The translations under genes and the position numbers were made by a program. Under the pieces are notes generated by a model. It was not told where the DNA came from. It ran no database searches and saw nothing but the letters and a program-made list of their open reading frames with translations. This document shows positions 1-6,794 of a stretch of DNA of 20,715 bases, piece after piece. How positions within the stretch are numbered: the stretch's first letter is position 1; each line of letters starts with the position of its first letter. The stretch lies in contig CAYOHY010000037.1 of NCBI GenBank assembly GCA_964403885.1, positions 1 through 20,715 of the forward strand, read 5' to 3'. The DNA is from CAYOHY01 sp964403885 (GTDB taxonomy: Bacteria; Actinomycetota; Coriobacteriia; Anaerosomatales; PHET01).

Positions 1-362
1 TCGTGTGCTCCAACGGCGACAAGAAGTTCAAGAAGGCCGCCGAGGCCCTGCTCGCGAGTTCGCCGGCCGGCGAGGACGCCACCGTCTGGATCAAGAAGGA
101 CATGTGGCACCTGCGCTCGCTCATGTTCACCGAGCCGGTGGACCTGCTCGTGGGCCCGTCCTCGGCCAAGTTCCTGTGGCGCGACACCCGCACGCCGCTC
201 GTGCGCGTCGGCTTCCCGCTGCACGACCGCCATCACCTCTACAAGGACCCCATCGTGGGCTACACCGGTGCCGTCAACCTGCTCAAGCTCATCGTCAACA
301 CCGTGCTCGACGAGATGGACCGCGCCGCGATCGACACGACCTCGTTCGACCTGGTCCGGTAG
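1..362 (+). CDS. nifK: Nitrogenase MoFe protein beta subunit, C-terminal end (partial)
   Basis: Only the last 119-120 residues are present; the 5' part lies before the window, and reading codons begin at base 3. NifK forms the alpha2-beta2 MoFe protein with NifD and holds half of the P-cluster. The fragment shows the typical NifK ending: a GFPLHDRHHLYKDP stretch equivalent to the family's GFP.FDRHHLHR motif, then GYTGAVNLLKLIVN and a terminal FDLVR. The P-cluster cysteines lie in the missing part. The gene is followed after 18 bases by nifEN with a strong Shine-Dalgarno, so it is the upstream member of the same operon; nifH and nifD are presumably upstream of the window. A VnfK or AnfK assignment cannot be fully excluded from the tail alone, but the adjoining nifEN, nifX, nifB and mod genes favour the molybdenum enzyme. 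Confidence 0.93.
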   Translation, partial: VCSNGDKKFKKAAEALLASSPAGEDATVWIKKDMWHLRSLMFTEPVDLLVGPSSAKFLWRDTRTPLVRVGFPLHDRHHLYKDPIVGYTGAVNLLKLIVNTVLDEMDRAAIDTTSFDLVR

Positions 363-380
363 AGGGACCGGGGAGAAGCC

Positions 381-3029
381 ATGGCCATCTCACTCGACAG
401 GTTGCTCGAGAGCGGTTGCTCCACCGACGCGACGCACAAGCTGTGCCGTTCACGCGGTGGCGAGAGCTGCGCCTTCGACGGTGCCGCGATCGTGCTCATG
501 CCCATCGCCGATGCCGCGCACGTGGTGCACGGCCCCATCTCTTGCTGCGCGAACACGTGGGAGGGGAGGGGCGTGCACTCCACGGCCGGCGAGATGCATC
601 GCCGTGGCTTCACGACCGACCTGTCCGAGCTCGACATCGTCTACGGCGGCGAGGAGCGTCTCGTCCGCACCGTGACCGAGGTGGTCGAACGCGAACGGCC
701 CAGCGCGGTGTTCGTGTACGCGACGTGCGTCACGGGGCTTATCGGCGAGGACATCGACGCGGTGTGCAAGCGGCTGTCAGCGGAGCTGTGGGTGCCGGTC
801 ATCCCGGTCAACGCTCCCGGCTTCGTGGGCCCCAAGAACCTGGGCAACCGCATCGCCGGTGAGGTGCTGCTCGATCACGTGATCGGCACCGCCGAGCCGG
901 TGTGCACCACGCCCACCGATATCGTGCTCATCGGCGAGTACAACGTGGCCGGAGACCTCGATCACGTCGAGCCGCTGCTGAGGGAGTGTGGCATCCGCGT
1001 GCTGTCACGCGTCACCGGCAACGCACGCTTCGACGAGATCCGCTGGGCACACCGTGCCAAGGTCGCCGCCGTGGTGTGCAGCCGGGCGCTCATCAACGTC
1101 GCCACGGGCCTGTCGCGCCGCTTTGGGATGCCGGCGGTCGAGGTGTCGTTCTTTGGCGCCACCGAGACCGCGCGATCGCTGCGCGCGATCGCGGCAGCGC
1201 TCGAGGCCGCGAGTCCTGAGGCTGCCGGCGTCAGTGACCGGGTCGAGGCGGTGATCGCGCGCCGAGAGGCCGCTCTTGCATCGTCGCTGGCGTCGTTCGC
1301 CCCTCTGCGGGGCAAGCGAGCCGTGCTGTACTCCGGTGGCGTGAAGAGCTGGTCGATGGCGAGCGCACTCACCGATCTGGGCATCGAGATCCTGGCCGTG
1401 GGCACCAAGAAGTCCTCGCACGAGGACGAAGAGAAGGTCAAAGGCGTCTTGGGCGACGACGTCCGACTCATCGAGGACATCTCGCCGGCCGCCATCCGCC
1501 GACTTTTCGCCGAGGAGGGCGCGGACCTGCTCGTCGCAGGGGGCCGCAACCGCTACCTCGCCGCGAAGGAGGGCTGGCCGTTCGTCGACGTGAACCAGGA
1601 GCGCGAGCACGCCTACGCCGGCTACGAGGGCCTGGTGACCCTTGCTGATGATCTGCTGAGAAGCGTGCGCTTCTACGAGCGTGAGGCCGGCGGCCAGGTC
1701 GCCTGTCCTGCTCAGCGGCCGGTGACCCCGGTCAGCACCCAGGAGCGCGCCTCGAGGATCGATCCGCTCAAGAACGCTCCCACACTCGGTGCCGCTCTGG
1801 CGTTTCAGGGCGTGCACCGTGCCTTGCCGGTGCTTCATGCCGCGCAGGGCTGCACCTTCCTCGAGAAGGTGCTCATGATCCGCCACTACAACGAGCCCAT
1901 CGCCTTGGGCACCACCAAGCTGTTCACCGAGTCGGTGGTGCTTGGCAGTGAGGAGTCGGCACTCTCGACGGTGTCCGCTCTGGCTCACAGTGCCCACCCG
2001 GAGCTGATGGCGCTCATCACCGGCGGCCTCACCGAGGTCAAAGGTGACGACGTCGCCGCCCTCGTGCAGGCCGCCTCAGCGGCCGTGGCGCCGGCGGTCG
2101 TCTCCGTGTCGGCCCCGGACTACGCCGGAGGCCTGGAGGAGGGCTTCGCCGCCGCTGTGGCCGCGCTCGTCGAGTTGGCGGCCGACCCCGCGCCCGGCTC
2201 TCGTCCTGACACCGATCGCATCACCGTGCTCACCGGCGCGCACCTCACGCCCGCCGACGCGCAGTGGCTGCACGACACCGCGGAGCTCTTCGGGCTCCAG
2301 GCCGTTCTCGTGCCGGACCTGTCCGCGCTCGACGGCTCGCGCAGTGGGCTCTCGCCGCTCGCGACCGGGGGCGTGACCCTGGCCGAGTTGGGCGACCTCG
2401 CGCGCTCGGCGCACACGCTCGTCGTGGGCGCGTCGCTCGAGCCGGTCGCGCGGCGCCTTGCCGAGCGCTTCGGCACGCCGTTCACGGTGCTGGAGTCGGT
2501 GCACGGCCTGCGTGCGACCGACCACCTGCTCGCCACGCTGTCACTGCTCTCAGGGACCCCCGTGCCGCCACGGCTCGAGCGGGACCGCCGCATGCTCGTC
2601 GACGCCATGCGCGACGCGCACCTCGAGGTCTCGGGGTCCCGTGTCACGCTTGCGCTCGAGCCCGACCACGCGCTGTCGCTCGCCGAGCTCTTCGCCGAGA
2701 TGGCCGCCACGCCCGCGCTCGCCGTCGTGCCCACGTCTCCATCGCATGCCCGCCGCATCGACGCGGAGTCCGTGCTCGTGGGCGACCTGGCCAGCGTGGC
2801 GCCCGATACGGAGCTGCTCGTCGGCTCCAGCCATGCCGCGCGCACCGCCGAGGTCGTCGGCGCCGCCCACCTCGAGTTCGGCTTTCCGGTGTTCTCGCGC
2901 TACGGCGCGTCTCGCGATCTCACGCTCGGCTATGCCGGTGCCGCGCGCGTGGTCGACGCCGCCGCAAACCTGCTCGCTCATCGCGAGCGTCAGCATCGCC
3001 CGTCCGCACAGAGAGGAGACCTGCGATGA
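381..3029 (+). CDS. nifEN: Fused NifE-NifN FeMo-cofactor scaffold protein
   Basis: One open frame of 882 residues encodes both halves of the scaffold on which the NifB product is matured to FeMo-cofactor. Residues about 1-445 are NifE: Cys30 (ESCAFDGA), Cys55 (GPISCC) and Cys116 (YATCVTG) match the three cysteines that hold the cubane at the NifE/NifN interface, with almost the spacing seen in Azotobacter, and Cys233 sits where the precursor-binding cysteine is expected. Residues about 446-882 are NifN, opening with DPLKNAPTLGAALAFQGV and the HAAQGCT cysteine motif. No stop or frameshift separates the halves, and the joint is a short stretch of roughly a dozen residues. The start ATG is preceded by GGGGAG. 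The stop overlaps the nifX start (ATGA). nifE and nifN are usually separate genes, so the fusion enforces 1:1 stoichiometry. The NifN half carries no NifB domain, unlike clostridial NifN-B fusions. Confidence 0.95.
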   Translation: MAISLDRLLESGCSTDATHKLCRSRGGESCAFDGAAIVLMPIADAAHVVHGPISCCANTWEGRGVHSTAGEMHRRGFTTDLSELDIVYGGEERLVRTVTEVVERERPSAVFVYATCVTGLIGEDIDAVCKRLSAELWVPVIPVNAPGFVGPKNLGNRIAGEVLLDHVIGTAEPVCTTPTDIVLIGEYNVAGDLDHVEPLLRECGIRVLSRVTGNARFDEIRWAHRAKVAAVVCSRALINVATGLSRRFGMPAVEVSFFGATETARSLRAIAAALEAASPEAAGVSDRVEAVIARREAALASSLASFAPLRGKRAVLYSGGVKSWSMASALTDLGIEILAVGTKKSSHEDEEKVKGVLGDDVRLIEDISPAAIRRLFAEEGADLLVAGGRNRYLAAKEGWPFVDVNQEREHAYAGYEGLVTLADDLLRSVRFYEREAGGQVACPAQRPVTPVSTQERASRIDPLKNAPTLGAALAFQGVHRALPVLHAAQGCTFLEKVLMIRHYNEPIALGTTKLFTESVVLGSEESALSTVSALAHSAHPELMALITGGLTEVKGDDVAALVQAASAAVAPAVVSVSAPDYAGGLEEGFAAAVAALVELAADPAPGSRPDTDRITVLTGAHLTPADAQWLHDTAELFGLQAVLVPDLSALDGSRSGLSPLATGGVTLAELGDLARSAHTLVVGASLEPVARRLAERFGTPFTVLESVHGLRATDHLLATLSLLSGTPVPPRLERDRRMLVDAMRDAHLEVSGSRVTLALEPDHALSLAELFAEMAATPALAVVPTSPSHARRIDAESVLVGDLASVAPDTELLVGSSHAARTAEVVGAAHLEFGFPVFSRYGASRDLTLGYAGAARVVDAAANLLAHRERQHRPSAQRGDLR

Positions 3030-3427
3030 AGGTCGCCTTCGCAACCACCGCCGGAACCACGATCGACGAGCACTTTGGCCGTGCCGGCACGTTCGCCGTC
3101 TACGACATCACCCCGGAAGGGGTCAGCTTCCTCGAGCTCAGAAAGGTCGCCGAAGGTGACCTCGACACCGCCGTGGTCACCACGCGCGGCATGGGCTCGC
3201 TCCACGACGACGCCGTCACCGAGAAGATCGACAAGCTTGGCGACGTGCGCATCGTCTACTTCACCGAGATCGGTGGCCCCGCGGCCGCCAAGCTCGTGCG
3301 CCGCGGCATCATGCCGCTCAAAGCCGAGCAGTGCTCCAACATCCGCGAGGCCGCCGAGCGGCTCGCAGAGACCATGCGTACGCGACCGGCGCCCTGGATG
3401 CGCCGTGCGCTCGCCCAGACCGACTAG
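3026..3427 (+). CDS. nifX: NifX-type dinitrogenase iron-molybdenum cofactor-binding protein
   Basis: The product has 133 residues and is a single NifX/NafY/NifB-C type domain that binds NifB-co or the VK precursor and shuttles it to and from NifEN. The N-terminus MKVAFATTAGTTIDEHFGRAG carries the family IDEHFGRA signature, and the MPLKAEQCSNIREAAERLAE segment matches the domain end. The ATG overlaps the nifEN stop (ATGA), which implies translational coupling, and an AGAGGAG ribosome binding site lies just upstream inside nifEN. The position directly after nifEN fits NifX rather than NifY, although the two are hard to separate by sequence alone. A short basic tail (RTRPAPWMRRALAQTD) extends past the domain. 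Confidence 0.9.
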   Translation: MKVAFATTAGTTIDEHFGRAGTFAVYDITPEGVSFLELRKVAEGDLDTAVVTTRGMGSLHDDAVTEKIDKLGDVRIVYFTEIGGPAAAKLVRRGIMPLKAEQCSNIREAAERLAETMRTRPAPWMRRALAQTD

Positions 3428-3457
3428 GTTCCACCCGTCACGAGAAAGGACGACACG

Positions 3458-3775
3458 ATGAAGATGGTCCGCGCGTTCATCAGGCCCGAGAAGGAGCAGG
3501 AGGTCGTGCAGGCGCTCGAGGGCGCCGGCTACGGCTCGCTCACCAAGATGCCGGTCTTTGGCCGCGGCAAGCAAAAGGGTCTGCAGGTGGGCCCCATCTA
3601 CTACGACGAGCTCCCCAAGACCCTGCTCATGATGGTCGTCGAGGACGCCGACACCGCCCCGGTCGTCGAGCTCATCGAGGACAAGGCGCGCACCGGGTTC
3701 ATCGGCGACGGAAAGATCTTCGTCTCGCCGGTCGAGGCCGCCTACACCATCCGTACCGGCGAAGCCGGCCTGTAG
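3458..3775 (+). CDS. nifI1: Nitrogenase-specific PII regulator NifI1
   Basis: This is a 105-residue PII-family (GlnB-like) protein. The family core is visible: MKMVRAFIRPEKEQEVVQALEGAGY at the start, a shortened T-loop region around FGRGKQKGLQVG, and GDGKIFVSPVEAAYTIRTGE at the end. The GRGKQKG string is also present in the next gene and is characteristic of NifI proteins. In methanogens NifI1 and NifI2 form a complex that binds the MoFe protein and stops nitrogen fixation when ammonium is available, with 2-oxoglutarate and ATP relieving the inhibition. The start ATG has a GAAAGGA site 7 bases upstream. The usual location of nifI1-nifI2 is between nifH and nifD; here the pair follows nifX. 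An ordinary GlnB or GlnK is less likely, given the nif context, the T-loop and the paired partner. Confidence 0.9.
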   Translation: MKMVRAFIRPEKEQEVVQALEGAGYGSLTKMPVFGRGKQKGLQVGPIYYDELPKTLLMMVVEDADTAPVVELIEDKARTGFIGDGKIFVSPVEAAYTIRTGEAGL

Positions 3776-3792
3776 GCAGCGAGGAGCCAGCC

Positions 3793-4218
3793 ATGAAGGA
3801 GATCTGCGCGATCATCCGTCGCGACAAGCTGCCCGAGACCAAGACGGCGCTCGCGGATGCAGGGTTCCCGTCGCTGTCGATCCAGTCGGTCGAAGGCCGA
3901 GGCAAGCAGAAGGGCGACGTGGCCTGCACGCTCGCCGACATGGACCAGGACGGGGCCGTGTGCAACGCCCTTCACGTCAAACTCAAGGCCACGCCGTCGA
4001 CCTACGCGCTCGAGCACACGCTGCCCAAGGTGGCGCTGTTCGTGCCCAAGCGCATGATCACGATGATCGTGCCCGACGAGGCGGTCTCGTCGGTCGTGGA
4101 TGCGATCGTGAAGGTCAACACCACCGGCCAGCCCGGCGACGGCAAGATCTTCGTGTGCCCCATCGAGTCAGGCGAGCGCATCCGCACGGGTGAGCGCGAA
4201 GAAGCGGCGGTGTGCTAG
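3793..4218 (+). CDS. nifI2: Nitrogenase-specific PII regulator NifI2
   Basis: This 141-residue PII-family protein starts 17 bases after nifI1 and has a GAGGAG ribosome binding site. It begins MKEICAIIRRDKLPETKTAL, has the NifI-type VEGRGKQKGDV motif, and a longer T-loop region than NifI1 (about residues 44-80, with the insertion ACTLADMDQDGAVCNALHVK). The C-terminal core has TGQPGDGKIFVCPIESGERIRTGE. The longer T-loop is the usual mark of NifI2, the partner that with NifI1 controls nitrogenase activity post-translationally. The pair is probably co-transcribed with nifEN-nifX, so the inhibitor is made whenever cofactor scaffold proteins are made. The C-terminus (EEAAVC) is followed after 2 bases by the ferredoxin start. 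Confidence 0.9.
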   Translation: MKEICAIIRRDKLPETKTALADAGFPSLSIQSVEGRGKQKGDVACTLADMDQDGAVCNALHVKLKATPSTYALEHTLPKVALFVPKRMITMIVPDEAVSSVVDAIVKVNTTGQPGDGKIFVCPIESGERIRTGEREEAAVC

Positions 4219-4220
4219 CG

Positions 4221-4487
4221 ATGGCCGAGATGCTCACCCGAGACGGGCGCACCTGGGTTCCAAGCTACCTCGACTCGATCGACTTCGACGCATGCATCGG
4301 CTGCGGCCGCTGCTACAAGGTGTGCGGCGCGAGCGTGATGGCGCCGACGGAGAAGCCCGTCGATGACGACGATGACGACGAGGAATGCATCACGACGGTG
4401 ATGAGCGTGGCCGACGCCGGTGCCTGCATAGGGTGCGGAGCGTGTGGCCGGGTGTGCGCCAAGAAGGCGCACTCGTTCGCTCAGTAG
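4221..4487 (+). CDS. Nif-specific 2x[4Fe-4S] ferredoxin (ferredoxin III / FdxN type)
   Basis: This 88-residue bacterial-type ferredoxin resembles the nif-specific ferredoxin III family in its opening (LTRDGRTWVPSYLDSID). Two cubane motifs are visible: CIGCGRCYKVCG near residue 27 and CIGCGACGRVCAKK near residue 71, both CxxCxxCxxxC. The proline that usually follows the fourth cysteine is replaced by glycine or alanine. The motifs are separated by an acidic run of Asp and Glu (nt about 4362-4383), also typical of the family. It likely carries low-potential electrons to NifH or to NifB/NifEN. An in-frame GTG at 4212 would overlap nifI2; the ATG at 4221 is preferred because it matches the family N-terminus. 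It is the last gene before the hairpin at 4498-4533. Confidence 0.9.
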   Translation: MAEMLTRDGRTWVPSYLDSIDFDACIGCGRCYKVCGASVMAPTEKPVDDDDDDEECITTVMSVADAGACIGCGACGRVCAKKAHSFAQ

Positions 4488-4497
4488 GTGAGAGCCG

Positions 4498-4533
4498 CGA
4501 GGCCCGCACGGTCGCTATACCGTGCGGGCCTCG
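4498..4533. terminator. Perfect 14-bp hairpin between convergent genes
   Basis: Arms 4498-4511 (CGAGGCCCGCACGG) and 4520-4533 are exact inverse complements around an 8-base loop (TCGCTATA). The hairpin lies just after the ferredoxin stop and at the 3' end of the minus-strand activase, whose TAG stop is in the loop. There is no U-tract on either side, so an intrinsic terminator of canonical form is not shown. The position and stability suggest a bidirectional stop or mRNA 3'-end stabiliser. Confidence 0.7.
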
Positions 4534-5279
4534 GCGACGCTGTATGCATGGAGGGCTGCGCCCAGCGCGCCCACCGTCTGGGCCTGGTCGGGCACGTGGA
4601 CCTCGTCCGCATACCCCGCCGAGACAAGCGCCACCATCGCCGGGTTCTTGGCCACGCCTCCGGCGAACACGAGGGGACCGGTCGCCCGGACGCGCGTGAG
4701 TGAGCTCACGGTGCGGCGGGCGATCGACTCGCACAGCCCCAGCGCGATGCGCCCTCGGTCCTCGCCACGATGCACCAGGCCGGTGACCTCGCTTTCCGCG
4801 AAGACGGTGCACATGCTCGACACCTTCACGCCTGACTCGGCCTGCAGGGCCGCGGGTCCCAGCTCGTCGATGGGGAAGCCCAAGGCGCGCGCCATGACTT
4901 CGAGGAACTTGCCGGTACCGGCGGCGCACTTGTCGTTCATCTCGAAGTCGGTCACCGCGCCGGTGGAAGACAGCGAGATCACCTTCGTGTCTTGGCCGCC
5001 GATGTCGAGGATCGCCCGGGCATGGGGGAACAGGTGGTGGGCACCCAGGGCGTACGCTTTGATCTCCGTGATGATCTCAGCGCCCAGCTCCTCGCGGGCG
5101 GTGTGCCTGCCGTACCCGGTGGCGACGAGCACGTCGTGCCCGCCGCCACCGATCAGCTCCTCACACACGGCCTTGGGGTCGTAGCCGGTGTCTCGGATCG
5201 CCGAGGCCACAACGCAGCCGTCCTCGAGCCACACGGCGTCGATGCTTCGCGAGCCTATGTCGAGCCCCAGTACGCGCAT
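4515..5279 (-). CDS. BadF/BadG/HgdC-type ATP-dependent activase (YjiL/DCCP reductase-like)
   Basis: This 254-residue ASKHA-fold ATPase uses ATP hydrolysis to drive one electron from a [4Fe-4S] cluster into a partner enzyme. It has the N-terminal nucleotide-binding loop LGLDIGSRSIDAV, the IGGQDTK motif (residues 93-99), and two cluster cysteines, Cys118 in DKCAAGTGKFLE and Cys157 in MCTVFAESEV. They are 39 residues apart, as in HgdC of 2-hydroxyglutaryl-CoA dehydratase. GVAKNPAM is the late ADP-binding segment. The active form is normally a homodimer bridging one cluster. It starts 3 bases after the stop of the upstream gene, so the two are surely coexpressed. Sequence and single-partner context resemble E. 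coli YjiL and the reductase of the double-cubane cluster protein. Its last codons form one arm of the terminal hairpin. Confidence 0.9.
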   Translation of the reverse strand: MRVLGLDIGSRSIDAVWLEDGCVVASAIRDTGYDPKAVCEELIGGGGHDVLVATGYGRHTAREELGAEIITEIKAYALGAHHLFPHARAILDIGGQDTKVISLSSTGAVTDFEMNDKCAAGTGKFLEVMARALGFPIDELGPAALQAESGVKVSSMCTVFAESEVTGLVHRGEDRGRIALGLCESIARRTVSSLTRVRATGPLVFAGGVAKNPAMVALVSAGYADEVHVPDQAQTVGALGAALHAYSVAEARTV

Positions 5280-5282
5280 CGG

Positions 5283-6569
5283 CTACAGCATCTCCAGGAA
5301 CGCTTCGATGCGGGTCGACAGCTGGCCGGCGTCCTCGCCGGAGTAGTCGGTCTCGATGTGCAGCACGGGGATACCTGCGTCTTGCAGCGACTTCTCGACC
5401 GTCGCGCTCTCGATCATGTAGGTGCCGCAGAAGGACAGGGTGTAGTCGATCACGCCGTCGGCGCCAAGCTCGGTGGCCATGCGCGCGACGTCTTCGATGC
5501 GGCCCCCGTTGGGGGTGAAGCAGGCGCAGTTGATGTCGAGGTACTTCGCGGTCAGCGCATCGATCATCTCGTCGAGCGAGGCGTTCTCGTTCTCGGCCAC
5601 GAGGGTGTCGTAGTAGCGGCTGCCCGTGCACATCTCCTCGCCCACGACCACGGCGCCCGAGCGCTCGACGATGTCGTGAAGCTTCCAGTTGGGAAGGGCC
5701 ATGGGGGTGCCGGTGATGAGGATGCGCTTGGCGCCCTTGGGCGCGACGCCCTCACCTGCGGCGATGCGCGCCTCGAGCTCGTCGGCGAGCGCGTTCATCG
5801 ACTGGGTGAAGCGGGGGACGTCGTCGTAGAAGGCGACCTGCGTGGCGAGCAGGGCGTCCTTGCCGCTGATGGGAGCGGGGTCGGCGGCGCGCGCGGCGGC
5901 GATGCGCTGGAGTGCGCGACGCTTGTCGTTGACCTCGACGATCGCCGTACGAAGCGACTCGGCGGTGACCTTGTTGCCGGTCAGCTCCTCGAGCTTCGCG
6001 ACGAAATCGACGAGCTCGCTGCGCCAAAACGCCACGTCCTTGTCGCGCTTCATCTGCGGAAGCTCCATGACGTAGAGGTCCTGAAGCTGGCCAAGTGCCT
6101 CGTAGGCCTTCTTCTTGCCGTCGCAGGTGGTCTCGCCAACCAGCAGGTCGGCCTCTTCGATGTAGGGGCAGACCTTGCCCAGCTTGAACCCGAGCATCGA
6201 CTTGATGAGCGCACACGTGTTGCGGGGGAGGACCTGCTCCACCTGATCTGAGGCCCAGTCGGCTCCGGCGCACAGGCCCACGCTCCACGCGCCGGCCGCG
6301 CGGATGAGCTCCTCGGGCACGAAGAGGCAGTAGGTGCCAACGACCTTGCCGCCACTCTTGCGGAAGTCGTCGAGCTCCTTGATGCGCAGGCCGTGGACCT
6401 CGCTCATGACGAAGTCGAGGTAGCCCATGCCATCGGGGCGATTCGCCTGGCTCATGAAGGTGTTGCCGTACATGCCGCCCACGGCCTCGAGCAAGACATC
6501 GTGGCTCTCCAGGTCGAGGCCCAGATCGGCCCACATCTGCCGGTAGTCGGGTGCTGCGGTCTCCGTCAT
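5283..6569 (-). CDS. Double-cubane cluster protein-like (YjiM family) 2-hydroxyacyl-CoA dehydratase homologue
   Basis: This 428-residue protein belongs to the HgdB/FldB/BcrB/C superfamily. Conserved blocks are GTYCLFVPEEL (Cys81), GLCAG (Cys100), LPRNTCALIKS (Cys119), KVCPY (Cys134) and GETTCDGKKK (Cys149), then EEMCTGSRYYD, INCACFTPN, SFCGTYMIES and an ending IETDYSGEDAGQLSTRIEAFLEML. From memory, block order and wording match E. coli YjiM and the Carboxydothermus double-cubane cluster protein (DCCP), which holds an [Fe8S9] cluster and reduces acetylene, azide and hydrazine with ATP. True dehydratases need two different large subunits; only one is encoded here with one activase, which favours the DCCP type. 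An N-terminal extension precedes the core. The ATG at 6569 has a GGAGGG site 6 bases upstream; longer readings to 6752 lack support. The natural substrate is unknown. Confidence 0.85.
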   Translation of the reverse strand: MTETAAPDYRQMWADLGLDLESHDVLLEAVGGMYGNTFMSQANRPDGMGYLDFVMSEVHGLRIKELDDFRKSGGKVVGTYCLFVPEELIRAAGAWSVGLCAGADWASDQVEQVLPRNTCALIKSMLGFKLGKVCPYIEEADLLVGETTCDGKKKAYEALGQLQDLYVMELPQMKRDKDVAFWRSELVDFVAKLEELTGNKVTAESLRTAIVEVNDKRRALQRIAAARAADPAPISGKDALLATQVAFYDDVPRFTQSMNALADELEARIAAGEGVAPKGAKRILITGTPMALPNWKLHDIVERSGAVVVGEEMCTGSRYYDTLVAENENASLDEMIDALTAKYLDINCACFTPNGGRIEDVARMATELGADGVIDYTLSFCGTYMIESATVEKSLQDAGIPVLHIETDYSGEDAGQLSTRIEAFLEML

Positions 6570-6608
6570 GCGGTTTCCCTCCGAGAATGGTGCGGATTCG
6601 ACCGGCAC

Positions 6609-6638
6609 ATCATAAGCAATGATGATGCTGCTGTTCAA
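6609..6638 (-). promoter_or_regulatory. Candidate sigma-70-type promoter for the DCCP-like gene
   Basis: On the minus strand TTGAAC (6638-6633) and TATGAT (6614-6609) are separated by 18 bases, matching the -35 and -10 consensus at 4/6 and 5/6. The predicted start is near 6602, giving a leader of about 33 bases before the ATG at 6569. A small inverted repeat, CATCAT-AAGCA-ATGATG (6608-6624), overlaps the -10 and could be an operator. A weak sigma-54-like match overlaps it but lacks the -24 GG. Confidence 0.45.
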
Positions 6639-6702
6639 ACTACGGTTATCGCGCGCCATCTTCACGCGTGCGCCGCACGGCGCGCCCCGACCGCGACACT
6701 TT

Positions 6703-6718
6703 TGTCGCATTCGCCACA
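6703..6718. promoter_or_regulatory. NifA upstream activator sequence (TGT-N10-ACA)
   Basis: The element TGT-CGCATTCGCC-ACA is an exact match to the NifA enhancer consensus. It lies 61 bases upstream of the -24/-12 element of nifB, giving a centre near -95 from the likely start, within the usual range for NifA sites. It is in the middle of the divergent intergenic region, and a nifA gene is present at 11569-13122. A six-base match alone could be chance, but the combination with the sigma-54 promoter is persuasive. Confidence 0.7.
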
Positions 6719-6779
6719 AACGTGTTGCATGGTTTGGCGCAATCGGCTGCATTTCCGCAGGTCAGATGGGGTGTGAGTT

Positions 6780-6794
6780 TGGCACAGGCGTTGC
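6780..6794 (+). promoter_or_regulatory. Sigma-54 (-24/-12) promoter of nifB-mod genes
   Basis: TGGCAC (6780-6785), 5 bases, then TTGC (6791-6794) reproduces the RpoN consensus TGGCAC-N5-TTGC exactly, including the invariant GG and GC with 10 bases between them. Transcription would start near 6805, about 30 bases before the nifB ATG. It implies NifA/RpoN-dependent expression of nifB and probably of the closely following modABC-mop genes. No rpoN gene is in the window. Confidence 0.8.

Noticed and set aside
4992..6251. A 419-codon plus-strand open frame opposite the DCCP-like gene and activase
   Set aside because: No ribosome binding site or domain is apparent, and the minus strand carries all the conserved cysteine motifs in frame.
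5283..6569. Assignment as a classical 2-hydroxyglutaryl/phenyllactyl-CoA dehydratase subunit
   Set aside because: Those enzymes need two distinct large subunits encoded together, plus usually a CoA-transferase. Only one large subunit and one activase are present, and the sequence blocks match the YjiM/DCCP type better.
6651..6685. Inverted repeat GCGCGCC / GGCGCGC with a 21-base spacer
   Set aside because: It is short, purely G/C and widely spaced, as expected by chance in this composition.
5283..6752. Longer reading of the DCCP-like gene starting at 6752
   Set aside because: The extra 61 residues run through the intergenic promoter region and the NifA site, and have no family resemblance. 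The ATG at 6569 has a GGAGGG site at good spacing.
6774..6786. Second potential NifA-like site TGT-GAGTTTGGC-ACA-type sequence over the nifB promoter
   Set aside because: The spacer is 9 bases instead of 10 and it overlaps the -24 box, so it is not a usable enhancer site.
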